64,000 nucleotides of DNA from Alphaproteobacteria bacterium (GTDB lineage Bacteria; Pseudomonadota; Alphaproteobacteria; UBA8366): positions 62,001 through 126,000 of the forward strand of contig JANQKC010000027.1 in NCBI GenBank assembly GCA_028281325.1. Direction: 5' to 3'. Within the stretch, counting starts at the first letter, position 1. Every line of letters begins with the position of its first letter. This document shows, one piece after another, positions 26,171-35,498 of this stretch. Both the position numbers and the translations under genes were made by a program. Below the pieces are notes generated by a model. That model did not search any database. It was not told the DNA's origin and saw nothing but the letters and a program-made list of their open reading frames with translations.

Positions 26171-26795
26171 CGAATTCGCCCAATCCGACCATCCGTTCGC
26201 GGCGCAGCCGTTCGGACGTGAGGATCGCCATCGCCCGCGCGACGCTTTGCTCGATATCGTGGTTCACCAGCACATAGTCGTATTCGGCGTAATGGCTCAT
26301 CTCATCCGACGCCTTGCTCATGCGCCGCGCCACGACTTCCAACGAATCCTGCGCCCGCTTCTTCAGGCGCCGTTCCAGTTCGGCCGTCGACGGCGGCAGG
26401 ATGAAGACGCTGACCAGATCGTCACGCGCCTGCTCGGCGATCTGCTGCGTGCCCTGCCAATCGATATCGAAGAGCACGTCCCGCCCCGCCGCCAGCGCTT
26501 CCAGGACGGGTTCGCTCGGCGTGCCGTAGTAATTGTCGAACACCTTGGCGTATTCGAGGAACTCGCGCCGGTTCACCATGAGATTGAATTCGGCCTTGTC
26601 GACGAAGTGATAGTCGCGCCCCGCGACCTCGCCCGGCCGTTTCGGCCGCGTGGTCATCGACACCGACATCGCAATGTTGTTGTCCCGCGCGAGGATTTCC
26701 CGGGCGATCGTCGATTTTCCGGCGCCGGACGGCGACGACAAGACCAACATCAGCCCACGGCGGTGAATCGGCTCCGACTCCATCGAATTGCTCAT
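26145..26795 (-). CDS. gmk: guanylate kinase
   Basis: 216 residues. The P-loop is LSSPSGAGKSTIARE, the GMP-binding region reads MTTRPKRPGEVAGRDYHFV, and DIDWQGTQQI follows. It phosphorylates GMP/dGMP, essential for nucleotide pools. It overlaps yicC by four bases (yicC-gmk, as in most proteobacteria). The last ~9 codons overlap the end of rsmA on the other strand. Confidence 0.95.
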   Translation of the reverse strand: MSNSMESEPIHRRGLMLVLSSPSGAGKSTIAREILARDNNIAMSVSMTTRPKRPGEVAGRDYHFVDKAEFNLMVNRREFLEYAKVFDNYYGTPSEPVLEALAAGRDVLFDIDWQGTQQIAEQARDDLVSVFILPPSTAELERRLKKRAQDSLEVVARRMSKASDEMSHYAEYDYVLVNHDIEQSVARAMAILTSERLRRERMVGLGEFVKGLRAGQ

Positions 26796-27688
26796 TCCAC
26801 GTTTTGGACCTGTTCGCGGAACTGCTCGACGGTGGCCTTCATAGCGAGCCCGACCCGGGTCAGGTCAACATCGCCGGATTTCGAGCAGATCGTATTCGCT
26901 TCTCGGGTCATCTCCTGGCATAGAAAATCGAGCCGACGGCCGATCGCGCCGCCCTTTTTGACATGCTCCGTCGCCGCCGCGATATGCGCTCCCAGGCGGT
27001 CGATCTCTTCCCGGATATCCGCCTTCGCCACCAACAGCGCCACCTCCTGCGTCAACCGTTCCTCGGACATGGCGGTTCCGCCGTCGAGCAAATCCTTCAC
27101 CTGAGCGCTCAACCGATCGAGTATTTTTTCCGGTCGGGTTGCCTCCACGGTCGACGCTTCCCCGCAGAGCCGCGTCAGTTCCTCAAGCTGGTCATCGAGG
27201 AACGCCTTCAGCCGCGCGCCTTCCTCCAGCCGGGAGTCGGAAAGCTGGGACAACGCCGATTTCAGCGACGTCAGCATGGCGTCGAAGCGGGCCGTCACCT
27301 CGTCCTCGTCTTCCACAAGGTCGATCGGTTCGACCACGCCGCGCACCGCCAGCAGCGTTTCGATCCGCGGCGGCTCCTGCGCCACGCGGCCCGTGTACCG
27401 ACGCGCTTCCTCGACCAGTTGATCAAGCAGCTCGCGGTTGATCTGCATCGGCCGGCTCGAGTCCTCGGCCTCGTTGCGCTGCACCGACAGGTTCAGATTG
27501 ATGGATCCGCGTTTGAAGGTTTTCGTAACGGCCTCGCGCGCCGCCATTTCGAGACGATCGTGGCCCGGCGGCGTCCGGAACCGCACGTCCAACGACCGGG
27601 CGTTGACGCTTTTCGCCTCCCACGCCCAGCACCAGCTTCCATGCTCGCCGACGGCCCGTGCAAATCCGGTCATGCTGGCAACGGTCAA
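26792..27688 (-). CDS. yicC: YicC-family protein (putative endoribonuclease)
   Basis: 298 residues using TTG 27688, which has AGGGAG six bases upstream and gives the family N-terminus MTVASMTGFARA; ATG 27673 is the alternative. The 612-residue ORF in the track is an unsupported extension. YicC_N lies at ~1-160 and the DUF1732 C-terminus at ~215-298 (GRRLDFLCQEMTREANTICSK). E. coli YicC has reported RNase activity and links to small-RNA turnover, but the function is less certain here. It is coupled with gmk and divergent from the SDR gene at 27791. Confidence 0.88.
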   Translation of the reverse strand: MTVASMTGFARAVGEHGSWCWAWEAKSVNARSLDVRFRTPPGHDRLEMAAREAVTKTFKRGSINLNLSVQRNEAEDSSRPMQINRELLDQLVEEARRYTGRVAQEPPRIETLLAVRGVVEPIDLVEDEDEVTARFDAMLTSLKSALSQLSDSRLEEGARLKAFLDDQLEELTRLCGEASTVEATRPEKILDRLSAQVKDLLDGGTAMSEERLTQEVALLVAKADIREEIDRLGAHIAAATEHVKKGGAIGRRLDFLCQEMTREANTICSKSGDVDLTRVGLAMKATVEQFREQVQNVE

Positions 27689-27790
27689 AAAAATCTCCCT
27701 GGCCATCATGGCCGGATACGCGGTTATAGTCGGACGCACTATATCCCCGAGACGGGGCAGCAACAACAAACAGCGGGATGGACGGCATCC

Positions 27791-28564
27791 ATGAAGGAAC
27801 CGGCGATACGACGCCCGAGATCGATCCTCATCACCGGCGCGTCCAGTGGAATCGGGGAGGCGTTGGCGCTGGAATACGCCGCGCCCGGCGTCAGACTCGC
27901 GCTCAGCGGGCGCAGCGAAAAACGGATCGCCCGCGTCGCCAAGGCCTGCCGGGCGAAAGCCGCGACGGTGGACGCAGTTGCCCTGGATGTCGCCGACGAG
28001 CACGCCATGCGGCAATGGATAGAGCGTGTCGATGGCCAGGGCCCGCTGGACCTGGTGATCGCCAACGCCGGCATATCCGGGGGCACGTCCAGCGGCGGCG
28101 AGGCCGACGCTCAGGTCCGCCGCATCTTCGACATCAATATCAACGGAGTCCTCAACACAGTCCTGCCGGCAATCCCCGGCATGCAGGGCCGCGGCGGCGG
28201 ACAGATCGCGGTGATGAGTTCGGTGGCATCCTTCCGGGGCTTTCCCGGCGCACCCGCCTACAGCGCCAGCAAGGCCGCGGTCCGCGCCTACGGAGAAGCA
28301 TTGCGCGGGGCGTTGCGGGCCGACGGCATCAAGGTATCGGTGATTTGCCCCGGCTTCGTCCGCAGCCGTATCACCCGCGCCAATAAATTCAAGATGCCGC
28401 TGCTGATGGATGCGGACCGGGCCGCCCGGATCATCCAACGCGGCTTGGCGGCGGACAAAAGCCGTATCGCCTTCCCCTTCCCGACCTATTTCACGGCCTG
28501 GTTGACGGGCGCCTTGCCGCCGGCGCTTACCGACCCGTTTTTCCGGAAACTGCCCGAAAAATAG
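27791..28564 (+). CDS. short-chain dehydrogenase/reductase
   Basis: 257 residues. The Rossmann motif is LITGASSGIGEAL, followed by NAG in IANAGISGG. The catalytic Ser is in VMSSVASFRG with YSASK (YxxxK), and the C-terminal block is VSVICPGFVRSRIT. NAD(P)-dependent alcohol/ketone chemistry is expected. The C-terminal stretch FPTYFTAWLTGALPPAL is hydrophobic, suggesting membrane association and a lipid-like substrate, which is inference. It is divergent from yicC and followed 86 bases later by the MmgE/PrpD gene. Confidence 0.82.
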   Translation: MKEPAIRRPRSILITGASSGIGEALALEYAAPGVRLALSGRSEKRIARVAKACRAKAATVDAVALDVADEHAMRQWIERVDGQGPLDLVIANAGISGGTSSGGEADAQVRRIFDININGVLNTVLPAIPGMQGRGGGQIAVMSSVASFRGFPGAPAYSASKAAVRAYGEALRGALRADGIKVSVICPGFVRSRITRANKFKMPLLMDADRAARIIQRGLAADKSRIAFPFPTYFTAWLTGALPPALTDPFFRKLPEK

Positions 28565-28650
28565 GCCGCGCGATCGCCGCCGGGGGTTCGCACCCCGTCC
28601 TGCCACCTGATACAATTCCCGTGCTCTCAAACCGCCCGAGGAGACCCGTC

Positions 28651-30036
28651 ATGGAACGCGCGCCCAACACCACCGACATCACCGACGCAACCATCGATGT
28701 CACCCAGCGCTTGGCCGATTACGCCAGCGGGCTGACCTTGAAGGACGTTCCGGAGGACGTTCAGACAATCGCCAAGCAATGCCTACTCGACTGGCTCGGC
28801 GTGACGCTTGCGGGTGCGCAAGAGCCGCTAACGCAGAAGTTGCTGGACTACGCCCGCGCCGAAGGCTGCGGCGATCACGCGACGCTGCTCGGGTTGGACG
28901 GCCGCGGATCGGCAAGCCAAGCGGCGCTGATCAACGGGTCCGCCGGCCACGCGTTGGATTACGACGACGTGCTGCGGCTGCTGCGGGGCCACCCCACGGC
29001 GCCCGTCGCACCCGTCGCCCTTGCCCTCGCGGAACGTGATTTGAAATCGGGCGAAGACCTCCTTCTCGCCTTCATCGCCGGCGTGGAAGTCGAAGCGCGT
29101 ATCGGCGGGCTGATCGGCGACGCGCATTACGCCAAGGGCTGGCATCAGACGGCGACCGTCGGCACGTTCGGGGCGGCCGCCGCCGGCGCCCGTATCCTCG
29201 GCCTCGACGGGCCGGACACCGCGGTCGCGCTCGGCATCGCCGGCACCCAGGCGGCCGGCCTGAAGGCGATGTTCGGCACCATGTGCAAACCCCTGCATGC
29301 GGGCAAGGCGGCGGCGAACGGGCTGCTCGCCGCGGAATTGGCCAAACGGCAGTTCACCAGCCGGCCGGATGTTCTCGAATGCGCGCAAGGATTTGCGGCG
29401 ACGCAGGCTGACGGAACGGACCCGTCGGCCGCGCTGGACGGGCTCGGCGAGGCGTTCTGCATCCCCAAGCTGCTGTTCAAGTACCATGCCGCCTGTTACG
29501 GCACCCATGCCGGAATCGAGTCCGCCCGCGCCGTTGCGGGGAACCCCGCCTTCGCCCTCGACAAGATCGAACGGGTCGAGGTCAACGTGCCCGAACGAAC
29601 GATGAATATGTGCAACATCCTCGAACCGACGACCGGACTGGAGGTCAAGTTCAGCCACCGTTTCACGACGGCGCTCGCCCTCGCCGGCGAGGAGACCGGC
29701 AGCCTCGAGGTCTATGACGACTCCCTCGCGACGCGGCCGGACCTCGTCGCCTTGCGGGACAAGATCACGATCCACGGCCGGGAGGACTACACCCCCAACC
29801 AGACCGACGTCACCGTCCATCAGTCGGACGGAACGGCGATTATGGAAAGCCGTGACATGGCGGTTCCGAATGCCGATCTCGGCGATCAGTGGCGCAAACT
29901 CGAAACGAAATTCCGGGCCTTGGCCGACCCGCTGATCGGCGTGGAGAATGCGGAACGCACCGTCACGATCGTGCGGGATTTGGAGCGACAAGACGACGCA
30001 TCCGGAATCGCCGCCGCGTGTAGGACCTGCCGTTAG
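28651..30036 (+). CDS. MmgE/PrpD-family protein
   Basis: 461 residues from ATG 28651, preceded by GAGGAG. The family pattern is clear: KQCLLDWLGVTLAGAQEP near the start, NGSAGHALDYDDV, and KWHQTATVGTFGAAAA-type segments (here GWHQTATVGTFGA). Members include 2-methylcitrate dehydratase (PrpD), cis-aconitate decarboxylase and others. No methylcitrate synthase or methylisocitrate lyase is nearby, so the substrate is open. It is probably cytoplasmic, with no obvious operon partner other than possible read-through from the upstream SDR gene. Confidence 0.85.
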   Translation: MERAPNTTDITDATIDVTQRLADYASGLTLKDVPEDVQTIAKQCLLDWLGVTLAGAQEPLTQKLLDYARAEGCGDHATLLGLDGRGSASQAALINGSAGHALDYDDVLRLLRGHPTAPVAPVALALAERDLKSGEDLLLAFIAGVEVEARIGGLIGDAHYAKGWHQTATVGTFGAAAAGARILGLDGPDTAVALGIAGTQAAGLKAMFGTMCKPLHAGKAAANGLLAAELAKRQFTSRPDVLECAQGFAATQADGTDPSAALDGLGEAFCIPKLLFKYHAACYGTHAGIESARAVAGNPAFALDKIERVEVNVPERTMNMCNILEPTTGLEVKFSHRFTTALALAGEETGSLEVYDDSLATRPDLVALRDKITIHGREDYTPNQTDVTVHQSDGTAIMESRDMAVPNADLGDQWRKLETKFRALADPLIGVENAERTVTIVRDLERQDDASGIAAACRTCR

Positions 30037-30052
30037 GGCGTCAACACCACCT

Positions 30053-30559
30053 CTAACGGAGTTCGATTTCGTCGATCAGCATCCGTTCGGCGGAAACGCC
30101 GTAGGGATGCAGCACGCTGTTCGACTGGTTCAGGACGACACGGGTTACGACGGCCGGGTTCTTAAGGGCGGTGGCCTCCTCGCGATACATGCCTGTCATG
30201 ATAGCGTCCATGATACTGGGCGTCAGGAGGTTCGCCATCCGCATACTGTGGATCAATTGCTTGTCGGATTTCCCCTTAAACTGCAGAGACCCGTTGACGA
30301 CCAAGGAACGCGGCGTGCTGGACTGCACAGTGTTTGGAACCTGAAGGACGATCAGGGGCAAGACAAACGCATACTGTTCCTTCTTGTCCGCAAGCGTTTC
30401 GGCCCGCGCCGTGTCGTCGGACATATCGCCGCCGACCAGCAACAAGACCAATGCCAAGCCCGCCGCAAAGGCGCCAAGCGCAGAGAAAATATAGATTTTC
30501 TCGATCCGGCTAAAGATGGCGGAGCACGAGTACAGTATCTTCTTCAACTCGTGAAGCAT
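30053..30559 (-). CDS. membrane-anchored periplasmic protein of unknown function
   Basis: 168 residues. A short cytoplasmic start is followed by a membrane helix at ~22-44 (FSALGAFAAGLALVLLLVGG). A ~120-residue outer domain has alternating beta pattern (FVLPLIVLQVPN, then LVVNGSLQFKG) and an ending VSAERMLIDEIEL. The layout is like the flagellar protein FliL, but the sequence match is too weak to claim it, and no flagellar gene is nearby. AGGGGG lies ~11 bases before the start. It converges with the MmgE/PrpD gene, 16 bases apart. Confidence 0.6.
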   Translation of the reverse strand: MLHELKKILYSCSAIFSRIEKIYIFSALGAFAAGLALVLLLVGGDMSDDTARAETLADKKEQYAFVLPLIVLQVPNTVQSSTPRSLVVNGSLQFKGKSDKQLIHSMRMANLLTPSIMDAIMTGMYREEATALKNPAVVTRVVLNQSNSVLHPYGVSAERMLIDEIELR

Positions 30560-30658
30560 TTTAGATAAATCCCCCTAAAAGCGAACTTAGATTCGCTGCC
30601 TCTCCTAGAAGCTGTAATAGCCGATTCCCCCTTCAGTCGGGTATGATCCCCGTCACCC

Positions 30659-31489
30659 ATGGAAAAAAGAGACTCCCTACATCCTGTACGACTGGGCGTG
30701 ACGGCCTGCGCCGGCCGCATGGGCCGGACGATCATGGCTGCCGCGTTGGACGCGCCGGGCTGCGACCTTGCCGGCGCCAGTCAATATCCCGGCCATCCCA
30801 CGGTCGGGAAGGACGCCGGCCAGCTCGCCGGCGCAAAAGCGGTCGGTCTTTCGGTTATCGATGACGCCGCGACGATGCTGGGCACGGTAGACGTGGCCAT
30901 CGATTTTTCGACGCCGGACGCCACGTTGGCCCATCTTCGAGCCGCGCGCGACACGGGCACGCCGATGGTCATCGGGACAACGGGATTGTCCGCCGCGCAC
31001 AAGGAGGAGATCGCGGGCGCGGCCGGCGAACTGCCGATCCTGGCCGCCCCTAACATGAGCATCGGGGCCACCCTCGTCGCAATGATGACCCGGCGGTTGG
31101 CCGGGATTCTCGACACCGACTACGACATCGAAGTGTTGGGCCTGCAACATCGGCACAAGGTCGACGCCCCTTCCGGCACCGCACGCGGGCTGGCGGAAGC
31201 GGCGGCGGCGGGGCGTAGCCTCAGCGGCTATATCCCCGCGGCATCCCCCAGGGACGGCCATACCGGCCCCCGGCGGACCGGCGCCATCGGCTTGGCGACC
31301 GCGCAAGGCGGCGACATGCCGGGCGAGCACCGCACCATATTCGCCGGCATCGGCGAACGTATCGAACTCGCCCATAAACCGGCCAACCGCCGCGTCTACG
31401 GCGCAGGCGCCGTGCGCGCGGCGCAATGGCTCGCGACCCGACCGCCCGGCCTCTACGGCATGACCGATGTGGTGGATTTCGCCGTTTAG
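30659..31489 (+). CDS. dapB: 4-hydroxy-tetrahydrodipicolinate reductase homologue
   Basis: 276 residues. The NAD(P)-binding motif is GVTACAGRMGRT, then IDFSTPDATLAH, VIGTTGL and APNMSIG. The catalytic segment is LQHRHKVDAPSGTA (162-175), and the C-terminal blocks are GDMPGEHRTIFAGIGERIEL and AHKPANR. Family role: the second step of the diaminopimelate/lysine branch. The first of the two adjacent catalytic histidines (His159 in E. coli) is Gln163 here, while the Lys that binds substrate (Lys167) remains. It is outside the usual dnaJ-dapB setting. It may be the organism's only DapB with altered kinetics, or a paralogue with a shifted role. Confidence 0.8.
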   Translation: MEKRDSLHPVRLGVTACAGRMGRTIMAAALDAPGCDLAGASQYPGHPTVGKDAGQLAGAKAVGLSVIDDAATMLGTVDVAIDFSTPDATLAHLRAARDTGTPMVIGTTGLSAAHKEEIAGAAGELPILAAPNMSIGATLVAMMTRRLAGILDTDYDIEVLGLQHRHKVDAPSGTARGLAEAAAAGRSLSGYIPAASPRDGHTGPRRTGAIGLATAQGGDMPGEHRTIFAGIGERIELAHKPANRRVYGAGAVRAAQWLATRPPGLYGMTDVVDFAV

Positions 31490-31496
31490 GCCGACC

Positions 31497-32267
31497 TTAC
31501 AAGTTCATGTAGGCACCGCCGTTGCTGTGCACGGTCTGACCCGTCATGTAGACCGCGCCCGGGCCAACGAGGAAGCGGATCAGGTCGGCCATGTCCTGCG
31601 GGTACCCCTTGCGGCCCAACGGAATGGCGGTGTTCGCGGCCAAGGACGGCGTCTGCGCCGAGGACGGATTGTTTTCCCGCACGGTGTCGAAGGTGCCGAC
31701 GACGACCTGGTTCGCCCGGATGTTGAATTCCGCCAGATCGAGCGCCAGGCCGCGGATAAAGGCATTCAAGCCCATCTTCCCCGCCATCACGTGGGACCGG
31801 CCCCGCGATCCCTTCAACGAGGACATGCCGCCCACGCCGATGATGCAGCCGCCGCCCCGTTCCTTCATCGCCGGGACCGTCGCCTTGGCCAGATGGAATG
31901 TCCCGTGGATGGAGATATCGATCGTCCGCTGCCAGGTTTCCCAGTCCAGGTCGTCGAAATGCGTGTTGGAGCGGTTCGCCGCGTTGCAGACAAGGATATC
32001 GATGCCGCCGAATTCCTTGACCGCCGTCTCGGCCATCGCGCGAACCGCATCGGGATCGGTGATATCCGCCATCACCGGAATGGCCTTGCCGCCGGAAGCG
32101 TTGATGCCTTCCGCGACCTCCTCGCAGAGTTCCTTGGCCTGCACGGCGTTGACCACCACCGCCGCCCCGGCGCGCGCCAGTTCCTCGACGGTGGCGCGTC
32201 CGATGTTGCGGGCGCTGCCGGTGACGATGGCGACTTTTCCGTCCAATTCATCAACGAGATCAACCAT
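31497..32267 (-). CDS. short-chain dehydrogenase (FabG-like)
   Basis: 256 residues. The motifs are AIVTGSARNIGRAT, VCNAANRS in place of the classical NAG, and the C-terminal glycine block TGQTVHSNGGAYMNL. The Ser/Tyr/Lys region reads IGVGGMSSLKGSRGRSHVMAGK. Here the expected catalytic Tyr of YxxxK is His (HVMAGK), so activity may be altered or the residue substituted. AAGGAC precedes the start by five bases. Substrate unknown. It is convergent with dapB and divergent from phoX. Confidence 0.78.
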   Translation of the reverse strand: MVDLVDELDGKVAIVTGSARNIGRATVEELARAGAAVVVNAVQAKELCEEVAEGINASGGKAIPVMADITDPDAVRAMAETAVKEFGGIDILVCNAANRSNTHFDDLDWETWQRTIDISIHGTFHLAKATVPAMKERGGGCIIGVGGMSSLKGSRGRSHVMAGKMGLNAFIRGLALDLAEFNIRANQVVVGTFDTVRENNPSSAQTPSLAANTAIPLGRKGYPQDMADLIRFLVGPGAVYMTGQTVHSNGGAYMNL

Positions 32268-32401
32268 TTCTTGTCCTTTTCAGCCGGCTCCGGGCGGCGC
32301 AACATGGAAGTCATGGCAGCGCCAACAGTCCGTCATATATTGTTGATAATGTTTTGCACGTCCAAACCGCAGCATATGACGAAGACACGCGAGCGCCAAT
32401 C

Positions 32402-34363
32402 ATGACCGACCCTCTCCGTCCCAATGCCGACATCGACCCCGATGACATACCGTCGAACGCCAGCACGGTTCCGGCGCTCGGCGACATCATCGCCACCCGG
32501 TTCAGCCGCCGCAATATGATCCGCGGCACGCTCGGCACCGCCGCGATCGCCGCGATGACCGGCAACAGCCTGCTGACGGTCTTAGGGTCGCCCGCGCAGG
32601 CCGGCGAAACCAAGTTTTCCTTCGCCGAAATCGAACATGGCGTCGACGAAACGCATCACGTCGCCGCGGGATACGATGCGGATATCCTGATCCGCTGGGG
32701 CGATCCGGTTCTGCCGGACGCGCCCGGTTTCGAGCCCCGCAACCAAACGCCCGAGGGACAGGCCAGGCAGTTCGGCTACAACAACGATTTCGTCGGCTTC
32801 ATCCCGCTGCCGCGCGGGTCGCGGTCGGCCACCCGCGGCCTGCTCTGCGTGAACCACGAATACACCAGCCACCGCGTCATGTTTCCGAGCGGGTTCAACG
32901 ACGACACGCGCCGCTTCGAAATCGAGATGGCGGCGCATGGCGGATCGATTCTCGAAGTCGCGCGTGGGTCCGACGGCCGCTGGTCCGTCGACGGCGGCAG
33001 CACATACGCCCGGCGTATCTCGGCGACCACGCCGATGCGCCTCTCCGGACCGGCCGCCGGCCATGCCCGGATGAAGACATCCGCCGACCCATCCGGCGCC
33101 CGCGTCTTGGGCACGGTCAACAACTGCGCCGGCGGCATCACGCCCTGGGGCACCTATCTGATGGCCGAGGAGAACTTCAACCATTACTTCATCGGATCGC
33201 TGAAAGGCCATCCGGAACAACGAAATTATGCACGATATGGATTGCCGAGCGGCCGGTACGGCTGGGGCAGGGTCGACCCGCGCTGGGATATCGACAAGGA
33301 ACCGAACGAACCGAACCGGTTCGGCTGGATCGTCGAAGTCGACGCGCTCGATCCCACGTCGGTGCCGGTCAAACGCACCGCCCTCGGCCGCTTCAAGCAC
33401 GAGGGCGCGGAGACCATCGTCAACGGCGACGGCCGGGTCGTGATCTATTCCGGCGACGATCAACGCTACGACTATCTCTACCGTTTCGTCAGCCGGGACC
33501 GCGTGGATAAGGATGACCGGCAGGCGAATTTGACCCTGCTGGATAACGGCACGCTGTCGGTCGCCAAGTTCGACCCCGACGGCAGTCTGGCTTGGCTCGA
33601 CCTGGTCTGGGGCGAAGGCCCGCTGACCCCGAGCAACGGATTCTCCAGCCAGGCCGACGTGCTGATCGAAACGCGCCGGGCGGCCGATATGTTGGGGGCG
33701 ACCCCGCTCGACCGTCCCGAGGACGTGCAGCCGAATCCCGCAACCGGCAAGGTCTACCTCAACCTGACGAACAACCACAAACGCACGGCCGACAACACCG
33801 ACAGGGTCAACCGCCGCGAAAAGAACATCTGGGGCCAGATCGTCGAACTGTCCCCGCCGGACGGCGACCACGCGGCGCGCGCCTTCCAATGGGACATCCT
33901 GGTGCAGTGCGGCGACCCGAGACGCCCGGAAACGCGGGCGATCTGGCATCCCGACACATCCGAGAACGGCTGGTTTTCCTGTCCCGACAACGCGGCGGTA
34001 GACGCCGAAGGGCGTCTTTGGATCGCCACCGACCAGGGCGGCAACTGGTCGCTCGCCTCCGGGACGGCCGACGGCTTGTGGGCCGTGGCGACATCGGGTC
34101 CGGGCCGGGGCACGGGGCGGATGTTCTATCGCGTCCCCGTCGGCGCGGAACTCTGCGGTCCCTGCTTCACGCCGGACGGCGAGACGCTGTTTCTGGCCGT
34201 GCAGCACCCGGGCACCGACGGCACCAAGCAGTTCGAAGGGTTCGGCCGGCGATCGACGTTCGAGGATCCGGCCACGCGCTGGCCCGACTTCGAGGACGGC
34301 ATCCCGCCCCGTCCCTCGATCGTCGCCGTCACCAAGAAGGGCGGCGGCCGCATCGGCGGCTGA
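32402..34363 (+). CDS. phoX: PhoX-family alkaline phosphatase-like protein (DUF839)
   Basis: 653 residues from ATG 32402. A twin-arginine-like signal is FSRRNMIRGTLGTAAIAAM (~39-57), with cleavage near SPAQAGE (~75). PhoX-family blocks are LLCVNHEYTSHRVMFP and NNCAGGITPWGTYLMAEENF, with metal-ligand-rich segments further on. PhoX enzymes are Tat-exported, Ca/Fe-dependent phosphomonoesterases that scavenge phosphate. No phosphate-regulon gene or clear Pho box is visible, so phosphate control is assumed from family only. A hairpin with a T-run follows the stop. Confidence 0.85.
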   Translation: MTDPLRPNADIDPDDIPSNASTVPALGDIIATRFSRRNMIRGTLGTAAIAAMTGNSLLTVLGSPAQAGETKFSFAEIEHGVDETHHVAAGYDADILIRWGDPVLPDAPGFEPRNQTPEGQARQFGYNNDFVGFIPLPRGSRSATRGLLCVNHEYTSHRVMFPSGFNDDTRRFEIEMAAHGGSILEVARGSDGRWSVDGGSTYARRISATTPMRLSGPAAGHARMKTSADPSGARVLGTVNNCAGGITPWGTYLMAEENFNHYFIGSLKGHPEQRNYARYGLPSGRYGWGRVDPRWDIDKEPNEPNRFGWIVEVDALDPTSVPVKRTALGRFKHEGAETIVNGDGRVVIYSGDDQRYDYLYRFVSRDRVDKDDRQANLTLLDNGTLSVAKFDPDGSLAWLDLVWGEGPLTPSNGFSSQADVLIETRRAADMLGATPLDRPEDVQPNPATGKVYLNLTNNHKRTADNTDRVNRREKNIWGQIVELSPPDGDHAARAFQWDILVQCGDPRRPETRAIWHPDTSENGWFSCPDNAAVDAEGRLWIATDQGGNWSLASGTADGLWAVATSGPGRGTGRMFYRVPVGAELCGPCFTPDGETLFLAVQHPGTDGTKQFEGFGRRSTFEDPATRWPDFEDGIPPRPSIVAVTKKGGGRIGG

Positions 34364-34386
34364 GCGACCGCCTTCCCGCCGATTTT
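34352..34386 (+). terminator. terminator-like hairpin after phoX
   Basis: ATCGGCGG and CCGCCGAT form an 8-bp perfect stem enclosing the phoX stop codon, followed by TTTTG. The loop is long (16 bases), so strength is doubtful. Confidence 0.4.
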
Positions 34387-34445
34387 GTCTCGCCGGGACC
34401 GGCGGCTATCATGGCCTCAGGGCATTCGCCCGCAGGGAGGACATC

Positions 34446-35498
34446 ATGGGAAAACGCGTGGCGGTTATCGGCGCCGGCGGCGTCGGCGGATATACCGGCG
34501 GACAGATGGCGCGGAACGGGATCGACGTCACCTTCATCGACGCCTGGCCGGACCATGTCGACGCGATGAACAACAAAGGCCTGGAACTGCGCGGCGTGAC
34601 CGAGCAGGAGCACTACGTCGTTCCGGTGAAGGCCATGCACGTCACCGAGGTGCAGATCCTCTCGAAGCAGGATCCGATCGACATCGCGATCATTGCCACC
34701 AAGTCCTACGACACCGAATTCGCGGCCGCGCTGATCAAGCAGTATCTCGCGCCGGAAGGGTTCTGCGTCTCGCTGCAGAACTGCATCAACGAGGAACGGC
34801 TCGCCGGCGTGGTCGGCTGGGGCCGGACCGTCGGCTGCATCGCCAGCACGATCTCGGTCGAACTGCAGGAACCGGGCCTCGTTCAACGGAACGTGCCGTT
34901 ACGCGGCGACGCCTACACCGTCTACCGTTGCGGCGAAGTCCACGGGCGCATCACCAAGCGCGTCGAGGAACTGGTCGACTGGCTGCGCTTCGCCGACAGC
35001 GCCAAGGCGACCGAAAACCTCTGGGGCGAGCGCTGGTCGAAGCTGGTCATCAACTCCAGTCATAACGGCCTCTCCGCCTGCACCGGTTATAGCGGCAACG
35101 AAATGTGCACCGTCGAGGCCGCGCGCCGGCTGTCGATCCGCCTGTCCGGCGAGACGATCCGCGTCGGCAAGGCGCACGGTTTCAATCTTGAGGTCATCAA
35201 GGGACACACGGCGGAGGAATGGGTCGCGGCGGCGGACGGCGACCCCGCCGCGCTCGATGCGGTCGAAAGCTCGATGATCGAGTCCGTCAAAACCCGCGGC
35301 GACGGCCAGCGCCCCTCGATGGGCCAGGACATGGCCAAGGGCCGGCGCACCGAAATCGATTTCCTGAACGGCCTGGTCGTCGAGAAAGGCCGCGAGGCGG
35401 GCATCCCGACCCCGGCGAACGACGGCATCGTCAAGGCCGTCACGGCGGTGGAACGCGGCGAGGCCAAGCAAGGCCCGCACATGATCGAAGGGGTTTGA
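34446..35498 (+). CDS. 2-dehydropantoate 2-reductase-family protein
   Basis: 350 residues. The N-terminal nucleotide-binding motif is VIGAGGVGGYTGGQMA. Catalytic Lys is in KLVINSSHNGLSA, and the C-terminal domain has SMGQDMAKGRRTEIDFLNGL, the ketopantoate reductase signature. GGGAGG lies five bases before the start. PanE reduces ketopantoate to pantoate for coenzyme A, but the family has several paralogues acting on other 2-keto acids, and this protein is longer than E. coli PanE (~300). Pantothenate synthesis is therefore likely but not certain. It follows phoX after a hairpin. Confidence 0.82.
   Translation: MGKRVAVIGAGGVGGYTGGQMARNGIDVTFIDAWPDHVDAMNNKGLELRGVTEQEHYVVPVKAMHVTEVQILSKQDPIDIAIIATKSYDTEFAAALIKQYLAPEGFCVSLQNCINEERLAGVVGWGRTVGCIASTISVELQEPGLVQRNVPLRGDAYTVYRCGEVHGRITKRVEELVDWLRFADSAKATENLWGERWSKLVINSSHNGLSACTGYSGNEMCTVEAARRLSIRLSGETIRVGKAHGFNLEVIKGHTAEEWVAAADGDPAALDAVESSMIESVKTRGDGQRPSMGQDMAKGRRTEIDFLNGLVVEKGREAGIPTPANDGIVKAVTAVERGEAKQGPHMIEGV

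Noticed and set aside
26792-28630. 612-residue ORF containing YicC
   Set aside because: The upstream half is antisense to the SDR gene; the family N-terminus and ribosome binding site place the start at 27688.
30659-31489. dapB as a pseudogene because of the His to Gln change
   Set aside because: The frame is intact and all other motifs are present; one substitution does not make a pseudogene.
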